64,000 nt of DNA, taken from Chloroflexota bacterium (GTDB lineage: Bacteria; Chloroflexota; UBA6077; JACCZL01). The notes beneath the pieces were generated by a model. The model was not told the DNA's origin, made no database searches, and saw only the letters and a list, made by a program, of their open reading frames with translations. The stretch spans positions 1 to 64,000 of the forward strand of contig JADZEM010000016.1 in NCBI GenBank assembly GCA_020850535.1, given 5' to 3'. The translations under genes and the position numbers were made by a program. Positions 18,495 through 28,148 of this stretch are shown in pieces. Positions within the stretch are counted from its first letter, which is position 1. Every line of letters starts with the position of its first letter.

Positions 18495-19406
18495 ATGGCG
18501 GACCTCTCGCTTGCCCTTCCCCCGCGTGCCCGGGCCGTCTCGGCCGCGCCGAGCAGGCTGGACGTCTTCCGCGACTACGCCCGCCGCAACCCCGAGCTGA
18601 TCGTCGGCCTCGTGGTCGTGGGCGCGCTGCTCGCCATCGGGCTGATCGGCCCGCTCTTCGTGGACGTGCGGCAGGCCCAGCCGATGCGCGCCGTGCCCGG
18701 CCAGCCGCCGAGCGCCCGCTACCTGCTCGGCACCGACGACCAGGGCCGCAACCTGTTGGCCGTGATGGTGGCTGGCCTGCCGCTGACCCTGAAGGTCGGG
18801 TTCCTGGCTGGCGCTGTCGGCCTGAGCATCGGGACGCTGCTCGGCCTGACGGCCGGCTACCTGGGCGGCACGGTGGACACCGTCATCTCGATGATCGTGG
18901 ACATCATCCTGACGGTGCCCGGCCTGCTGATCCTGATCACCATCGCCGCCTCGATCAAGACGTTCATCAGCGTTGAGGTGCTGGCGCTGGTGGTCGCCTC
19001 GCTGGCGTGGCCGCGCCCCACCCGCACCATCCGCTCGCAGGTGCTGACCCTCCGCGAGCGCGGCTACATCCAGGTGGCGCGGCGCTCCGGCCTGGGCACC
19101 CCCGAGATCATCCTGTTCCAGTTGCTGCCGAATCTCCTCCCGTACCTGGCGGCCAGCTTCGTGACGGCGGTCTCGGCCACCATCCTGGCGTCCATCGGCC
19201 TGGAGGTGCTCGGGCTTGGCCCGCAGAACGACCCGACGGTCGGCCAGACGATCTACTGGGCGATCAAGTACAACGCGCTGCTCCGCAACATGTGGTGGTG
19301 GTGGATCCCGCCGATCCTGGTCGTCGTGCTGATGTTCGTGGGGCTGTTCCTGATCTCGTCCGGCCTGGACGAGGTCGCCAATCCCCGCCGTCGGAGGGTT
19401 GTGTGA
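18495..19406 (+). CDS. Dipeptide-type ABC permease (DppC family)
   Basis: The protein has 303 residues. It has the DppC layout: a cytoplasmic tail, a first helix IVGLVVVGALLAIGLIG, then LLGTDDQGRNLLAVMVAG. The ATPase-contact loop is YIQVARRSGLGTPEIILFQL. It is the second half of the channel with the protein at 17489. Its stop overlaps the GTG start of the next ATPase gene by four bases. Confidence 0.93.
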   Translation: MADLSLALPPRARAVSAAPSRLDVFRDYARRNPELIVGLVVVGALLAIGLIGPLFVDVRQAQPMRAVPGQPPSARYLLGTDDQGRNLLAVMVAGLPLTLKVGFLAGAVGLSIGTLLGLTAGYLGGTVDTVISMIVDIILTVPGLLILITIAASIKTFISVEVLALVVASLAWPRPTRTIRSQVLTLRERGYIQVARRSGLGTPEIILFQLLPNLLPYLAASFVTAVSATILASIGLEVLGLGPQNDPTVGQTIYWAIKYNALLRNMWWWWIPPILVVVLMFVGLFLISSGLDEVANPRRRRVV

Positions 19407-20539
19407 GCGCACCACAGGCGACTCTCCCCCGCCCGCCGACCACCGCCGGCGACGTGCTGACCGTCCGCGACCTGCGCGTCCACTACCACACCCTGCGCGG
19501 CCCGGTCCGGGCCGTGGATGGCGTCAGCTTCGCGCTGCGGGCCGGCGAGCGCCTCGGCCTCGTCGGGGAGTCTGGCTCCGGCAAGTCCACCATGGCGCTG
19601 GCGCTGATGCGGATGATCAAGCCGCCCGGCCGCATCGAGGGCGGCGAGGCGATCCTCGACGGCGTCAACCTGCTGGCCCTCTCCGAGGAGGCGATGCGCC
19701 GCGCCCGCCTCGCCGACATCGCGATGGTGGCGCAGGGCGCCATGAACTCGCTCAACCCGGTCCGGCGGGTCCGCGACCAGATCTCAGACGCCGTCGCGGC
19801 GCACGGCGGCATCGTCCAGGCCCGCAACGGCAGCGCCTGGCGCTCGGACGCCCGTGGCTTCATCCCGGAGCTGCTGGGGCGCGTCGGGCTGGCGCCGTCC
19901 GTGGCCGGCATGTACCCGCACCAGTTGAGCGGCGGCATGAAGCAGCGCGTCTGCATCGCCATCGCCATCAGCCTCCGGCCGAAGGTGATCGTCGCCGACG
20001 AGCCGACCAGCGCCCTGGACGTGGTCGTCCAGCGGCAGATCATGGAGACGCTCCGCTCGGTGCAGGAGGAGATCGACGCCGCCGTCATCCTGATCGGGCA
20101 CGACATGGGGCTGATGGCCCAGTTCGTTCACCGCCTGGGCGTCATGTACGCTGGCAACCTCGTCGAATTGAGCGACGTGCTGGATGTGTTCGACGCACCG
20201 ATGCACCCGTACACGCAACTGCTGATCGCCAGCCTGCCCTCGCTCGAGCGGAAGGGCGTCTTCCAGGGCATCCCTGGTCTGCCGCCCTCGCTGCTCGACA
20301 AGCCAGCCGGCTGCGCCTTCCGGGCGCGCTGCCCACAGGCGATGACCGTCTGCGAGACGGATGAGCCGCCGTTGCTGGAGGCCCGCCCGCGCCGGTGGGT
20401 TGCCTGCCACCTCTACGCGTCGTCGGTGGTCAGCCCTCAGGTGTCAGAGGCTGGGCGGCTCGCCACGGCCTCCCCCGTGCTCGATCCTCTGTCCGATGCC
20501 GTGCCGCCGACGACGGGACCGAGGACGGACCAGCCATGA
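19403..20539 (+). CDS. Dipeptide-type ABC ATPase 1 (DppD/OppD family)
   Basis: The protein has 378 residues. The GTG start at 19403 overlaps the previous stop and follows GGAGGG by four bases. Walker A is GESGSGKS (residues 55-62), the signature is LSGGMKQR near 175, and Walker B is KVIVADEPTSALD near 195. The C-terminal oligopeptide-transporter extension contains the cysteine-rich CAFRARCPQAMTVC, which in relatives can hold an iron-sulfur cluster. It hydrolyses ATP to drive the permeases at 17489 and 18495, as a heterodimer with the product of 20536. It may also serve the ATPase-less importers nearby. Confidence 0.93.
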   Translation: MSAPQATLPRPPTTAGDVLTVRDLRVHYHTLRGPVRAVDGVSFALRAGERLGLVGESGSGKSTMALALMRMIKPPGRIEGGEAILDGVNLLALSEEAMRRARLADIAMVAQGAMNSLNPVRRVRDQISDAVAAHGGIVQARNGSAWRSDARGFIPELLGRVGLAPSVAGMYPHQLSGGMKQRVCIAIAISLRPKVIVADEPTSALDVVVQRQIMETLRSVQEEIDAAVILIGHDMGLMAQFVHRLGVMYAGNLVELSDVLDVFDAPMHPYTQLLIASLPSLERKGVFQGIPGLPPSLLDKPAGCAFRARCPQAMTVCETDEPPLLEARPRRWVACHLYASSVVSPQVSEAGRLATASPVLDPLSDAVPPTTGPRTDQP

Positions 20540-21585
20540 CTGAGAACGCGCGCACTGCAGCGCCCCTGCTCGAAGCCCGCAACGTCACGAAGGTGTTCGG
20601 CGGCGGCCTGATGGACCGCACGAAGACGACCGCCCTGGCCGACTTCTCGCTGACCATCGCCAACAGCCCGCCGTCGATCACCGCCATCGTCGGGGAGAGC
20701 GGCAGCGGCAAGACGACCCTGGCCCGCCTGCTGCTCGGCCTCGTCGAGCCGACCACCGGGCAGGTGCTGTACGACGGCACGGACGTCCAGAAGCTCAGCA
20801 AGCAGGGCTGGAAGGAGTACCTGCGGCAGGTCCAGGTGATCTTCCAGGATCCGTACGAGGTCTACAACCCCTTCTACAAGGTGGACACCGTCCTGGAGAC
20901 GCCCGTCCGCAAGTTCGGGCTGGCGTCCTCGAAGGCCCAGGCTCGCGACCTGGTCGAGGAGACGCTCCAGGCGGTCGGGCTGCGGCCGGAGGAGACGCTC
21001 GGGCGCTACCCCCACCAGTTGAGCGGCGGCCAGCGTCAGCGCATCATGGTGGCCCGCGCGCTGATCGTGCGTCCGCGCATCATCATCGCCGACGAGCCGG
21101 TCTCGATGGTGGACGCCTCGCTGCGCGCCACGATCCTCGCCAGCCTCGTCAAACTGAACCGCGACTTCGGCATCTCGCTGGTCTACATCACCCACGATCT
21201 GACCACCGCGTATCAGGTCAGCGAGAACATCGTGGTGCTGTATCGCGGCACCGTCGCCGAGGCTGGCAGCGTCGAGCAGGTCGTGCGCGGGCCGCGCCAC
21301 CCGTACACGCAGCTACTGGTCGGGTCGGTGCCGCGCGCCGATCCCCGCCATCCCTGGCTGGGCGAGGAGGAGGCCTCCCGCGAGGCCGCTCGGGCGTCCA
21401 CGCAAAGCTGCGCCTTCGCCAGCCGCTGCCCGCATGCCCTGCCGGCCTGCATCGAGCAGCACCCGCCGCTCTACCAGCCCGATCCGCACTGCATCGTCGC
21501 CTGCTACCTGCACCGCGAGTCGCCCGTCATCGAGCGGGACGCCCTGAGCCGGGCGTTCGTGCAGGCCGCCCCGACCCGCGTCTGA
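20536..21585 (+). CDS. Dipeptide-type ABC ATPase 2 (DppF/OppF family)
   Basis: The protein has 349 residues, and its ATG overlaps the previous stop (ATGA). It has Walker A GESGSGKT (53-60), the Q-loop IFQDPYEVYNPF, signature LSGGQRQR and Walker B RIIIADEPVSMVD. The last-named has Val-Ser-Met in place of the common Thr-Ser-Ala, a known variant in this family. The C-terminal CAFASRCPHALPAC is the OppF-type cysteine motif. It completes the importer operon. A family B hairpin at 21612 separates it from the next binding-protein gene. Confidence 0.93.
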   Translation: MTENARTAAPLLEARNVTKVFGGGLMDRTKTTALADFSLTIANSPPSITAIVGESGSGKTTLARLLLGLVEPTTGQVLYDGTDVQKLSKQGWKEYLRQVQVIFQDPYEVYNPFYKVDTVLETPVRKFGLASSKAQARDLVEETLQAVGLRPEETLGRYPHQLSGGQRQRIMVARALIVRPRIIIADEPVSMVDASLRATILASLVKLNRDFGISLVYITHDLTTAYQVSENIVVLYRGTVAEAGSVEQVVRGPRHPYTQLLVGSVPRADPRHPWLGEEEASREAARASTQSCAFASRCPHALPACIEQHPPLYQPDPHCIVACYLHRESPVIERDALSRAFVQAAPTRV

Positions 21586-21611
21586 TCTCACCGTCATCCA
21601 CGCATCTGGCT

Positions 21612-21639
21612 CCCCCTCTCCCGCGTGCGGGAGAGGGGG
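21612..21639. repeat. Family B hairpin (perfect 13-bp arms)
   Basis: CCCCCTCTCCCGC and its perfect complement flank two bases. It is followed by GGGGGGTGAGGGG, as in other family B copies. Lying between an ATPase gene and the next importer, it may end or attenuate transcription. Confidence 0.8.
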
Positions 21640-21711
21640 CGGGGGGTGAGGGGCAACCGACGAGCGAGAGTACCTCTGGATCAAGCGACACACCCAATGG
21701 AGGGAGTGACC

Positions 21712-23493
21712 GTGACCACACGCGAGACCTCAATGACGAGCGTCAGCGCCCGCCTGACCCGGCGCGGTTTCCTGTTCCGCGCCGTGGGCCTGACCGGCGC
21801 CGCGGCCGCCGTGCTGCTGGCCCAGGCCTGTCAGAATTCTGGGCCGCCCCCTTCGTATGGGGCTGGCGGGACGGCCCCACAGGCCGCCGCTCCAACGGCC
21901 GCCCCAAAAGCTCCCGCGGCAGCCCCGGCTACGCAGGCGCCGGCTGCGCAGGCTCCAGCACAGCCAGCGGCACAGGCTCCGGCCGCCAAGCCAGCCGAGA
22001 GTAAGCCTGCCGAGGCCAGGCCGGCCGCCGGCCAGCCGAAGCCGGGCGGCACCCTCATCAGCGCCGTCACCGCCGAGCCTTCGACCCTCGATCCACATCT
22101 CGGGTTCCCGGCGACCTGGACCTCGTTGATGTACGACTACCTCGTCTACTTCGACAAGGAGAACAAGGTCCAGCCGAACCTTGCCGAGTCCTGGGACGTT
22201 CAGAACGACGGCGCGACCCTCGTCTTCAAGCTGCGGAAGGGCGTCAAGTTCCACAATGGCCGCGAGCTCGTCGCCGAGGACGTCAAGTACAGCATGGAGC
22301 GTCTCAAAGACCCGAAGTCGGTCTTTGCTCGCGACTACGCCGCGATCCAGGCGGTCCAGGTCGTCGATCCGTCCACCGTCAAGATGGAGTTCGGGAAGCC
22401 GTTCCCGGGCGTCTTCCGGATGCTGGCCCAGTTCAAGGGTGGCGAGATCGTCGCCAAGGAGGCCGTCGAGCAGAACGGCGACCTTGCCCGTACCGGCATG
22501 GGCACCGGCCCGTTCATGTTCGAGCGCTGGACGCCCGGCAGCGAGATCATCGTCAAGAAGAACCCGAACTACTGGCGGCCGGGCCTGCCCTACCTGGACG
22601 GCATCACCTTCAAGATCGTCCCGGACGAGGCCGGCATTGTGGCGGGCATGCGGACCGGTGCGATCCAGCACATGCAGATCCTCGACTTCACCAACATCAA
22701 GGGGCTGGAGTCCGATCCGAACGTTGCCGTCCACCGCATCCCGAGGGTGCAGGATGGCGTCGTCGCCATGTACGTCAACGCGCGCATCGGCCATCTCGCC
22801 GATCCGAAGGTCCGCGAGGCGATCTACTGGGCGTTCGACCGCGACGCCGCCGTGAAGATCGCGTCTGGCGGCCAGGGGATCGCGACCGGGCCGATCAGCC
22901 CGACAGTCACCCCCTGGGCCCTCCCCGACGACGAGGTCAAGAAGTGGTGGAAGCGGGATGTCGAGGCCGCCAGGAAGGCCGTGGCCGAGGCGAAGGCCAG
23001 CGGCAAGTACCCTGACGGCATCAAGACCCAGGTCTGGGCCGACGCCACGACGCGTTGGCGCGTCGACACCGCGCAGATCCTCTCCTCCAACGCCAAGGAA
23101 GTCGGCATCGACTGCGAGGTCGTCATGATGGAGGCGGGGACGCTCACCAAGCAGTTCCTCGACCGTCAGGCGCCGATCTACCCGAATACCTGGGGCGGCT
23201 CGGCCATCGACCCTGATGCGAGCCACCGCTTCCTGCACAGCAAGGGCCAGGACTACCCGTACGTCAACGATCCGGAGATCGACAAGCTCCTGGACGATGC
23301 CCGCTACACCTGGGATCCAGCCAGGCGGAAAGAGATGTACGACAAGGTGCAGCGCACGCTGTTGGACCGCTTCCACGGGATCTGGATGTTCCACGTCGAC
23401 TTCTACGACGCGACGCGCAAGAACGTCCATTACGCCCGCGACAAGTACCCGCCGATGATCCTGCGCGGCCTGGAAGAGACCTGGATCGAGTAG
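21712..23493 (+). CDS. Peptide-type solute-binding lipoprotein (family 5)
   Basis: The protein has 593 residues. The GTG at 21712 is preferred because GGAGGGAG lies five bases upstream; an ATG 15 bases earlier overlaps that site. The Tat motif LTRRGFLFR (Arg17-18) and lipobox LLAQACQ (Cys40) are followed by an APAAQAPAQ-type linker to about residue 105. The mature domain starts GGTLISAVTAEPSTLDPHLG, typical of family 5, with FKLRKGVKFHNGRELVAEDV following. It works with the permeases at 23542 and 24501. No ATPase gene follows, so the pair at 19403-21585 could supply ATP hydrolysis; that is inference. Confidence 0.9.
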   Translation: MTTRETSMTSVSARLTRRGFLFRAVGLTGAAAAVLLAQACQNSGPPPSYGAGGTAPQAAAPTAAPKAPAAAPATQAPAAQAPAQPAAQAPAAKPAESKPAEARPAAGQPKPGGTLISAVTAEPSTLDPHLGFPATWTSLMYDYLVYFDKENKVQPNLAESWDVQNDGATLVFKLRKGVKFHNGRELVAEDVKYSMERLKDPKSVFARDYAAIQAVQVVDPSTVKMEFGKPFPGVFRMLAQFKGGEIVAKEAVEQNGDLARTGMGTGPFMFERWTPGSEIIVKKNPNYWRPGLPYLDGITFKIVPDEAGIVAGMRTGAIQHMQILDFTNIKGLESDPNVAVHRIPRVQDGVVAMYVNARIGHLADPKVREAIYWAFDRDAAVKIASGGQGIATGPISPTVTPWALPDDEVKKWWKRDVEAARKAVAEAKASGKYPDGIKTQVWADATTRWRVDTAQILSSNAKEVGIDCEVVMMEAGTLTKQFLDRQAPIYPNTWGGSAIDPDASHRFLHSKGQDYPYVNDPEIDKLLDDARYTWDPARRKEMYDKVQRTLLDRFHGIWMFHVDFYDATRKNVHYARDKYPPMILRGLEETWIE

Positions 23494-23541
23494 GGCTCCA
23501 AGAACCCCTCACCCCCTGCCCACTCCCCCGAAAGGGTTCCC

Positions 23542-24504
23542 ATGCACCGCTACATCGCGGGACGGCTGCTCGCGACCATCCCGACCCTGCTCGGGGTCGT
23601 CACCCTCGTGTTCGTCGTGATGCGGCTCGTCCCCGGCACCATCGTCGATCAACTCCTGGCTCAGGGCGACTCGAGCGAGGAAGTCCAGCGCTCGCTGCGG
23701 GCCTTCTTCGGGCTGGATCAGCCGGTGTACGTCCAGTACGGACGCTATCTCGGCAGTCTGCTCACCGGCGACCTCGGCACAAGCTGGCGAGCGCGCTTCC
23801 CCGCCATGGACATGATCCTCTACGCCCTGCCGGTCACCTTGCAGCTCGCGCTGATGGCCGCCGTGATCTCGATGATCGTCGGGATCACCCTCGGCGTGCT
23901 CTCGGCCGTCAACGAGAACACCTGGCTCGATCACGTCATCCGGATCGTCAGCCTGTTCAGCCTGTCGATGCCCGTCTTCTGGCAGGCGACCATGATCATC
24001 CTGGTGCTCTCGCTGACAGTCCGCTGGGCGCCGCTCGGGTACGTCAGCCCGTTCGTCGATCCGCTCCAGAACCTCTCGCTGATGATCCTGCCGGCCCTGG
24101 CGCTCGGGACCAGCGCCTCGGCCAGCGTCATGCGGATGACCCGCTCCTGCCTGCTGGACGTCCTCCGGCAGGACTACATCCGCACCGCCCAGGCGAAGGG
24201 TCTGCGGCAGCGGGCCGTCGTGCTGCGCCACGCCATCAAGAACGCCATGATCCCCGTCGTCACGATCCTTGGCTTGCAGTTCGGATCGCTGCTCGGCGGC
24301 TCGGTCGTGGTCGAATCCGTGTTCGGGATGCCGGGCATCGGCCTGCTGATCCTGAACGCCATCGGTATGCGGGACTACCCCATCGTCCAGGGAGCGGTGA
24401 TCTTCACGGCCGTCCTGTTCATGGCGACGAATCTGCTGGTCGACGTGCTCTACGGCTACCTCGACCCGCGCATCCGGCTGAGCCGCTCGGGAGGCCGCTC
24501 GTGA
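23542..24504 (+). CDS. Dipeptide-type ABC permease (DppB family)
   Basis: The protein has 320 residues. It begins MHRYIAGRLLATIPTLLGVV, the DppB-type first helix, with the usual loop FFGLDQPVYVQYGRYLGSLL. The cytoplasmic loop reads YIRTAQAKGLRQRAVVLRHA. It is followed by VVVESVFGMPGIGLL. The last four bases overlap the GTG of the DppC-type partner. It imports the solute bound by the lipoprotein at 21712. Confidence 0.93.
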   Translation: MHRYIAGRLLATIPTLLGVVTLVFVVMRLVPGTIVDQLLAQGDSSEEVQRSLRAFFGLDQPVYVQYGRYLGSLLTGDLGTSWRARFPAMDMILYALPVTLQLALMAAVISMIVGITLGVLSAVNENTWLDHVIRIVSLFSLSMPVFWQATMIILVLSLTVRWAPLGYVSPFVDPLQNLSLMILPALALGTSASASVMRMTRSCLLDVLRQDYIRTAQAKGLRQRAVVLRHAIKNAMIPVVTILGLQFGSLLGGSVVVESVFGMPGIGLLILNAIGMRDYPIVQGAVIFTAVLFMATNLLVDVLYGYLDPRIRLSRSGGRS

Positions 24505-25400
24505 CGATGCAGGCCATCTCCGCGCCAGCCGCCTCCCCCGCGCCGGCCCCTGTGCGTGCCGCTCGCCGCCGGCAGTGGTACCGCCCGCTGGTCCGCAACC
24601 CGCTGGTGCTCGGCGGGTTGATCCTGGTTGTCTTCTTCGTGCTGGTGGCCCTGTTCGCCAACGTCGTCGCACCGGCCGACCCGGTTGCTATGAACGCCGC
24701 GAAGGCGCTTGAAGGGCCGTCAGCAGCGGCCCCATTCGGCACGGACCGTTTCGGGCGCGATGTGCTGAGCCGCGCGATTCATGGCGCTCGCGCAAGCCTG
24801 CTGGTCGGCATCGGCAGCATCGCCATCGCCGCCGTCATCGGAACGCTGGTCGGGCTGGCGGCCGGCTACTTCGGCGGCACGGTGGACAACGTCCTCGGCC
24901 GGATCATGGACATCTTCTTCACGTTCCCGTCGCTGATCCTCGCCATCGCGATCTCGGCGGCGCTCGGGCTGGGTATCCAGAACGCCCTGCTGGCCATCGC
25001 CATCACCTACTGGCCGGCCTTCGGGCGGGTGGTGCGCGGCGCGGCCCTCGCCGAGCGCGGCAAGGACTACGTCGAAGCCGCGCGGGTGGTCGGGGCGTCG
25101 GACGTGCGGGTGGTCCGCGGCCACGTCCTCCCCAACGTCCTCTCGCCGATCATCGTCCAGTTCACCGTTGCGATCTCCCAGGCGATCATCATCGAGTCGT
25201 CGCTGAGCTACCTGGGGCTCGGCACCCAGCCCCCAACGCCAAGCTGGGGCACCATGATCAACGAGGGGCGCACCTTCCTGGACACGGCTCCGTGGATCTC
25301 CGTCTTCCCCGGCGCCGCGATCATGGGGGCGGTGCTGGCGTTCAACCTGCTCGGCGACGGCCTCCGCGACATCCTCGATCCGCGTAGCCGCCCGGTGTAG
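24501..25400 (+). CDS. Dipeptide-type ABC permease (DppC family)
   Basis: The protein has 299 residues. GTG 24501 overlaps the previous stop (GTGA) and follows GGGAGG by six bases. The basic N-terminal tail is followed by helix 1 (LGGLILVVFFVLVALF) and FGTDRFGRDVLSRAIHGAR. The ATPase-contact loop is YVEAARVVGASDVRVVRGHV. It is the channel partner of 23542 and the last gene of this importer. Confidence 0.93.
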   Translation: MTMQAISAPAASPAPAPVRAARRRQWYRPLVRNPLVLGGLILVVFFVLVALFANVVAPADPVAMNAAKALEGPSAAAPFGTDRFGRDVLSRAIHGARASLLVGIGSIAIAAVIGTLVGLAAGYFGGTVDNVLGRIMDIFFTFPSLILAIAISAALGLGIQNALLAIAITYWPAFGRVVRGAALAERGKDYVEAARVVGASDVRVVRGHVLPNVLSPIIVQFTVAISQAIIIESSLSYLGLGTQPPTPSWGTMINEGRTFLDTAPWISVFPGAAIMGAVLAFNLLGDGLRDILDPRSRPV

Positions 25401-25422
25401 GGGGACGGGTTGTTTCCGCCAT

Positions 25423-25490
25423 GCGCCAACCACCGTGGTGCGCCAACCACCGTGGTGCGCCAACCACCGTGGTGCGCCAACCAGCGTGGA
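25423..25490. repeat. 17-bp tandem repeat, four copies
   Basis: The unit GCGCCAACCACCGTGGT occurs three times exactly and a fourth time with changes, after the stop of a permease gene. Each unit contains a near-palindrome ACCACCGTGGT. No coding role is apparent. Confidence 0.9.
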
Positions 25491-25537
25491 GGGTGCGGGT
25501 TGAGTTCGCGCTACAGCCAGGCGCGGCGACCCGGACG

Positions 25538-26020
25538 TCAGCGGTAGTAGCGGCTGGCCGGGGCTGACTGGACGGCGAGCTTCGCGCCGGCCGCGCCGCA
25601 GGCTGCGCCCAGCATGATGTAGAAGACGGCGCCGCTCCAGGCGATGGCTACCTTGTTGACGCTTCCGTAATTGGCCGAGCCGGTCGTCAGGTCCGGGCCG
25701 GACGTGAACATCACCACGCAGACGACGACGCCGAACGCCAGCCCACAGGCGACGCCCGCCCAGGCGCCAGTGCCGATCTTGCCGGTCCGCCGTCCGGACA
25801 GGTAGCCGGCGGCGTAGAAGTACAGGCCCAGGAAACCGAACACCATCTCCGGCGGCACCCGCTCCAGCTCCAGCGCATGGGTGCCGAACACGAGGAGGAG
25901 CACGAAGGCGAGCAGGGCGCCGGCTGACAGGTTGAGCCAGCCCTCGGGAGGCTCGTCGGGCGAACGACGGATGGCGTCGTAGCACACCTCTGCGTCAGAG
26001 CCAGAGTCGAAACCCGACAT
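25538..26020 (-). CDS. Four-helix membrane protein, unknown
   Basis: The protein has 160 residues. ATG 26020 follows GGAGGGC; the frame is open further upstream without a ribosome site. After an acidic cytoplasmic stretch (DEPPEGW) come four hydrophobic segments: around LLAFVLLLVFGTHAL, VFGFLGLYFYAAGYL, GVACGLAFGVVVCVVM and FYIMLGAACGAAGAKL. RRTGKIGTGAWAG lies between the second and third. I do not recognise the family. It is convergent with the importer on its left and downstream of the MDR dehydrogenase operon on its right, but has its own start signals. Confidence 0.65.
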   Translation of the reverse strand: MSGFDSGSDAEVCYDAIRRSPDEPPEGWLNLSAGALLAFVLLLVFGTHALELERVPPEMVFGFLGLYFYAAGYLSGRRTGKIGTGAWAGVACGLAFGVVVCVVMFTSGPDLTTGSANYGSVNKVAIAWSGAVFYIMLGAACGAAGAKLAVQSAPASRYYR

Positions 26021-26159
26021 CCATCGCCCTCCACATGTTGCCGCGCGTCGGCCCGGGCGCATCTGCCAGAACCATCGTCCAGTGAGCCGAGGCAGTTCGT
26101 GCAGCATAGCAGGATGACTGCACGTGGCGCGCCAGCGACCGTGCCCCTCCACGCATTGT

Positions 26160-27170
26160 TTACCAGTTGAGCAGCACGCCGAAGAAGCTCTCGCGGCTCT
26201 CGGTCAGCCGCTCGAACATCGCCGGCCCCTCGTCGCCGGACACGCGGTGGCTGATCAGCGGCTCGAGCTGCAGCGCCCCGTCCGCGATCAACTGGAGGCC
26301 GAACCGGCGGTTGTTCGGCTGCGTCCAGCGGTTGTTGGGCGTCTCGCTGTCTGGGTGCGTCCGCATGTGCGCGCCGATCAGGATGGCGCCCTTGAGGTGC
26401 ACGTCCGAGTACGGGTCGAACTGCTCCACCAGGCCGCGCGTCGAGCCGAGCAGCACCATCCGCCCTTCGAAGCGGACCAGCTTGAGGGCCGGGTTGAACG
26501 CCTGCGGCGAGCCAGTCGCCTCGAAGACGACATCGAACTCACGGCCGCCAGTCAGCCGCTCCAACTGCTCGACGGCGTCGGGCGCGGTCGGGTCCAGGGC
26601 CGCCGATGCGCCACACCTGAGCGCAAGCTCCCGCCGCAGCCCGATGGGATCGACCGAGACGGTCGGTCGGCCGCCGGCCAGCCGCGACAATTGGAGCGCA
26701 AGCTGCCCGATCAGCCCGGCTCCGACGACAGCCACGCGGTCGCCAAGCTCGATGTGGGCCAGCCGCACGGCGTTCATGACGATGCAGACCAGCGTCGTCA
26801 TGGCCGCGTGGTCGAACGAGACACCGTCAGGGATCTTGACGAAGCCGCTGGCTGGCACGTGCGAGGCCGAGGCGTGCGGCCCCATCCCGCAGACGCGGTC
26901 GCCGGGCTGGAACGCGGTGACGCCCTCGCCCACGGCCTTGACCACGCCGGCCAGCGAGTAGCCCGGCAGGTACGGATCGGCGCTCCAGTCGGGGTTCGCG
27001 GCCGAGCGGTAGGTCGTCATGCCACGATAGTTCGCGATCTCGGTGCCGGCCGAGATCGCCGTCGTCTTCGCCTCGACCAGCAGCAGGCCGGGCGGCGGCA
27101 CATCGGCGATCTGGGCGCTTTCCAACTCCATCGCCAGGGGCCGGTACGCGGCCAGGCGCAGAACACGCAT
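26160..27170 (-). CDS. MDR family dehydrogenase (alcohol dehydrogenase-like)
   Basis: The protein has 336 residues. ATG 27170 stands eight bases after AAGGAG. The N-terminal GroES-like part includes LLVEAKTTAISAGTE, YLPGYSLAGVVKAVG and FQPGDRVCGMGPHASA. The nucleotide-binding part has VAVVGAGLIGQLALQLSRL, a glycine loop GxGxxG, with VDP at the end of the second strand. The usual catalytic zinc Cys and GHE motif are replaced (SAGTE, GYSLAG) and the four structural-zinc cysteines are missing, so it is probably zinc-independent. It belongs to the sugar-alcohol/bi-domain oxidoreductase branch. It is the last gene of the importer operon that begins at 31187 and may oxidise the imported solute. Confidence 0.82.
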   Translation of the reverse strand: MRVLRLAAYRPLAMELESAQIADVPPPGLLLVEAKTTAISAGTEIANYRGMTTYRSAANPDWSADPYLPGYSLAGVVKAVGEGVTAFQPGDRVCGMGPHASASHVPASGFVKIPDGVSFDHAAMTTLVCIVMNAVRLAHIELGDRVAVVGAGLIGQLALQLSRLAGGRPTVSVDPIGLRRELALRCGASAALDPTAPDAVEQLERLTGGREFDVVFEATGSPQAFNPALKLVRFEGRMVLLGSTRGLVEQFDPYSDVHLKGAILIGAHMRTHPDSETPNNRWTQPNNRRFGLQLIADGALQLEPLISHRVSGDEGPAMFERLTESRESFFGVLLNW

Positions 27171-27228
27171 CGCGAGCACTCCTTGTCACATCGTCGTGGA
27201 GAGGGGGCGGGTGGAGGGGGAGCGGCGA

Positions 27229-28143
27229 TCAGCCGGACAACTGCATCTGGCGCTTGAGGTGCGGGTCCAGAAAGTCCCGCAGCGCGTCGCCGAGCAGGTT
27301 CGTCGCCGTGATCGTGAGGGTAATCGCCAGCCCGGGGAAGAGCAACAGCCACCACTGCGGGCGGAAGGTCTCGGCCAGGACGCCGCCGAGCATGCTGCCC
27401 CAGGTCGGCGCGGGGGGCGGCAGCCCGACGCCCAGGAAGTTGAGGGCGGCCTCGGCGAAGATCGCGGTGCCAAGGTTGAAGCTGAGGATCACCAGCAGCG
27501 GCGCGATGCACTGCGGGGCGACGTGCCGGGCCATGATCCTGAACGAGGTGGCCCCGACCGACTGCGCGGCGGTGACGTAGACCTGCTCCTTGACGGAGAG
27601 GGTCACCGACCGAATCACTCTGGTGGTCAGCGGCACCCGGGTCACGGCAATCGCCACGATGACGGTGTGCAGCCCGGCCCCCAGGCCTGTCAGGAGCAGC
27701 ATCGCCAGGATCAGGGCCGGGAAGGCCATCAGGATGTCGAGCAGCCGCTGGCTCAGCAGGTCGAAGCGGTTGCCGAGGTAGCCGCTGGTCAGGCCCCAGA
27801 GGAACCCGACGGTGTCCCCGAGCGCCACCGAGATCAGCACCACCGTCATGGTGACGCGGGTGCCGTGGATCAGCCGGCTGAGGACGTCCCGCCCGAGGTT
27901 GTCCGTCCCCAGCCAGTTCTGGAGCGAGGGCGGCCGGCGGGCGATAGTCAGCGAGGTCGTGAGCGGATCGCGCGGGGCCAGTTGATCGGCGAAGGCGGCG
28001 ACGAACAGCACGAACAGCAGCAGCGCCAGGCTGATCGCGCCGACGGGCGACACCTGGGCAAACCGTCGGAGGCCGGTGGCACGCCGCACGCGGGGCGGCT
28101 GGGCGCGCTCGGCGGTGGTGGGAAGCGCGGCCGAAGTGGTCAT
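27229..28143 (-). CDS. Dipeptide-type ABC permease (DppC family)
   Basis: The protein has 304 residues. It starts five bases after the stop of the DppB-type gene at 28149. The N-terminal tail is basic, helix 1 contains ISLALLLFVLFVAAF, and NWLGTDNLGRDVLSRLIHG is the family motif after the first periplasmic loop. The contact loop is YVTAAQSVGATSFRIMARHV. It is the channel half for the lipoprotein at 29352. The MDR dehydrogenase follows 58 bases downstream. Confidence 0.92.
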   Translation of the reverse strand: MTTSAALPTTAERAQPPRVRRATGLRRFAQVSPVGAISLALLLFVLFVAAFADQLAPRDPLTTSLTIARRPPSLQNWLGTDNLGRDVLSRLIHGTRVTMTVVLISVALGDTVGFLWGLTSGYLGNRFDLLSQRLLDILMAFPALILAMLLLTGLGAGLHTVIVAIAVTRVPLTTRVIRSVTLSVKEQVYVTAAQSVGATSFRIMARHVAPQCIAPLLVILSFNLGTAIFAEAALNFLGVGLPPPAPTWGSMLGGVLAETFRPQWWLLLFPGLAITLTITATNLLGDALRDFLDPHLKRQMQLSG

Positions 28144-28148
28144 GAGGC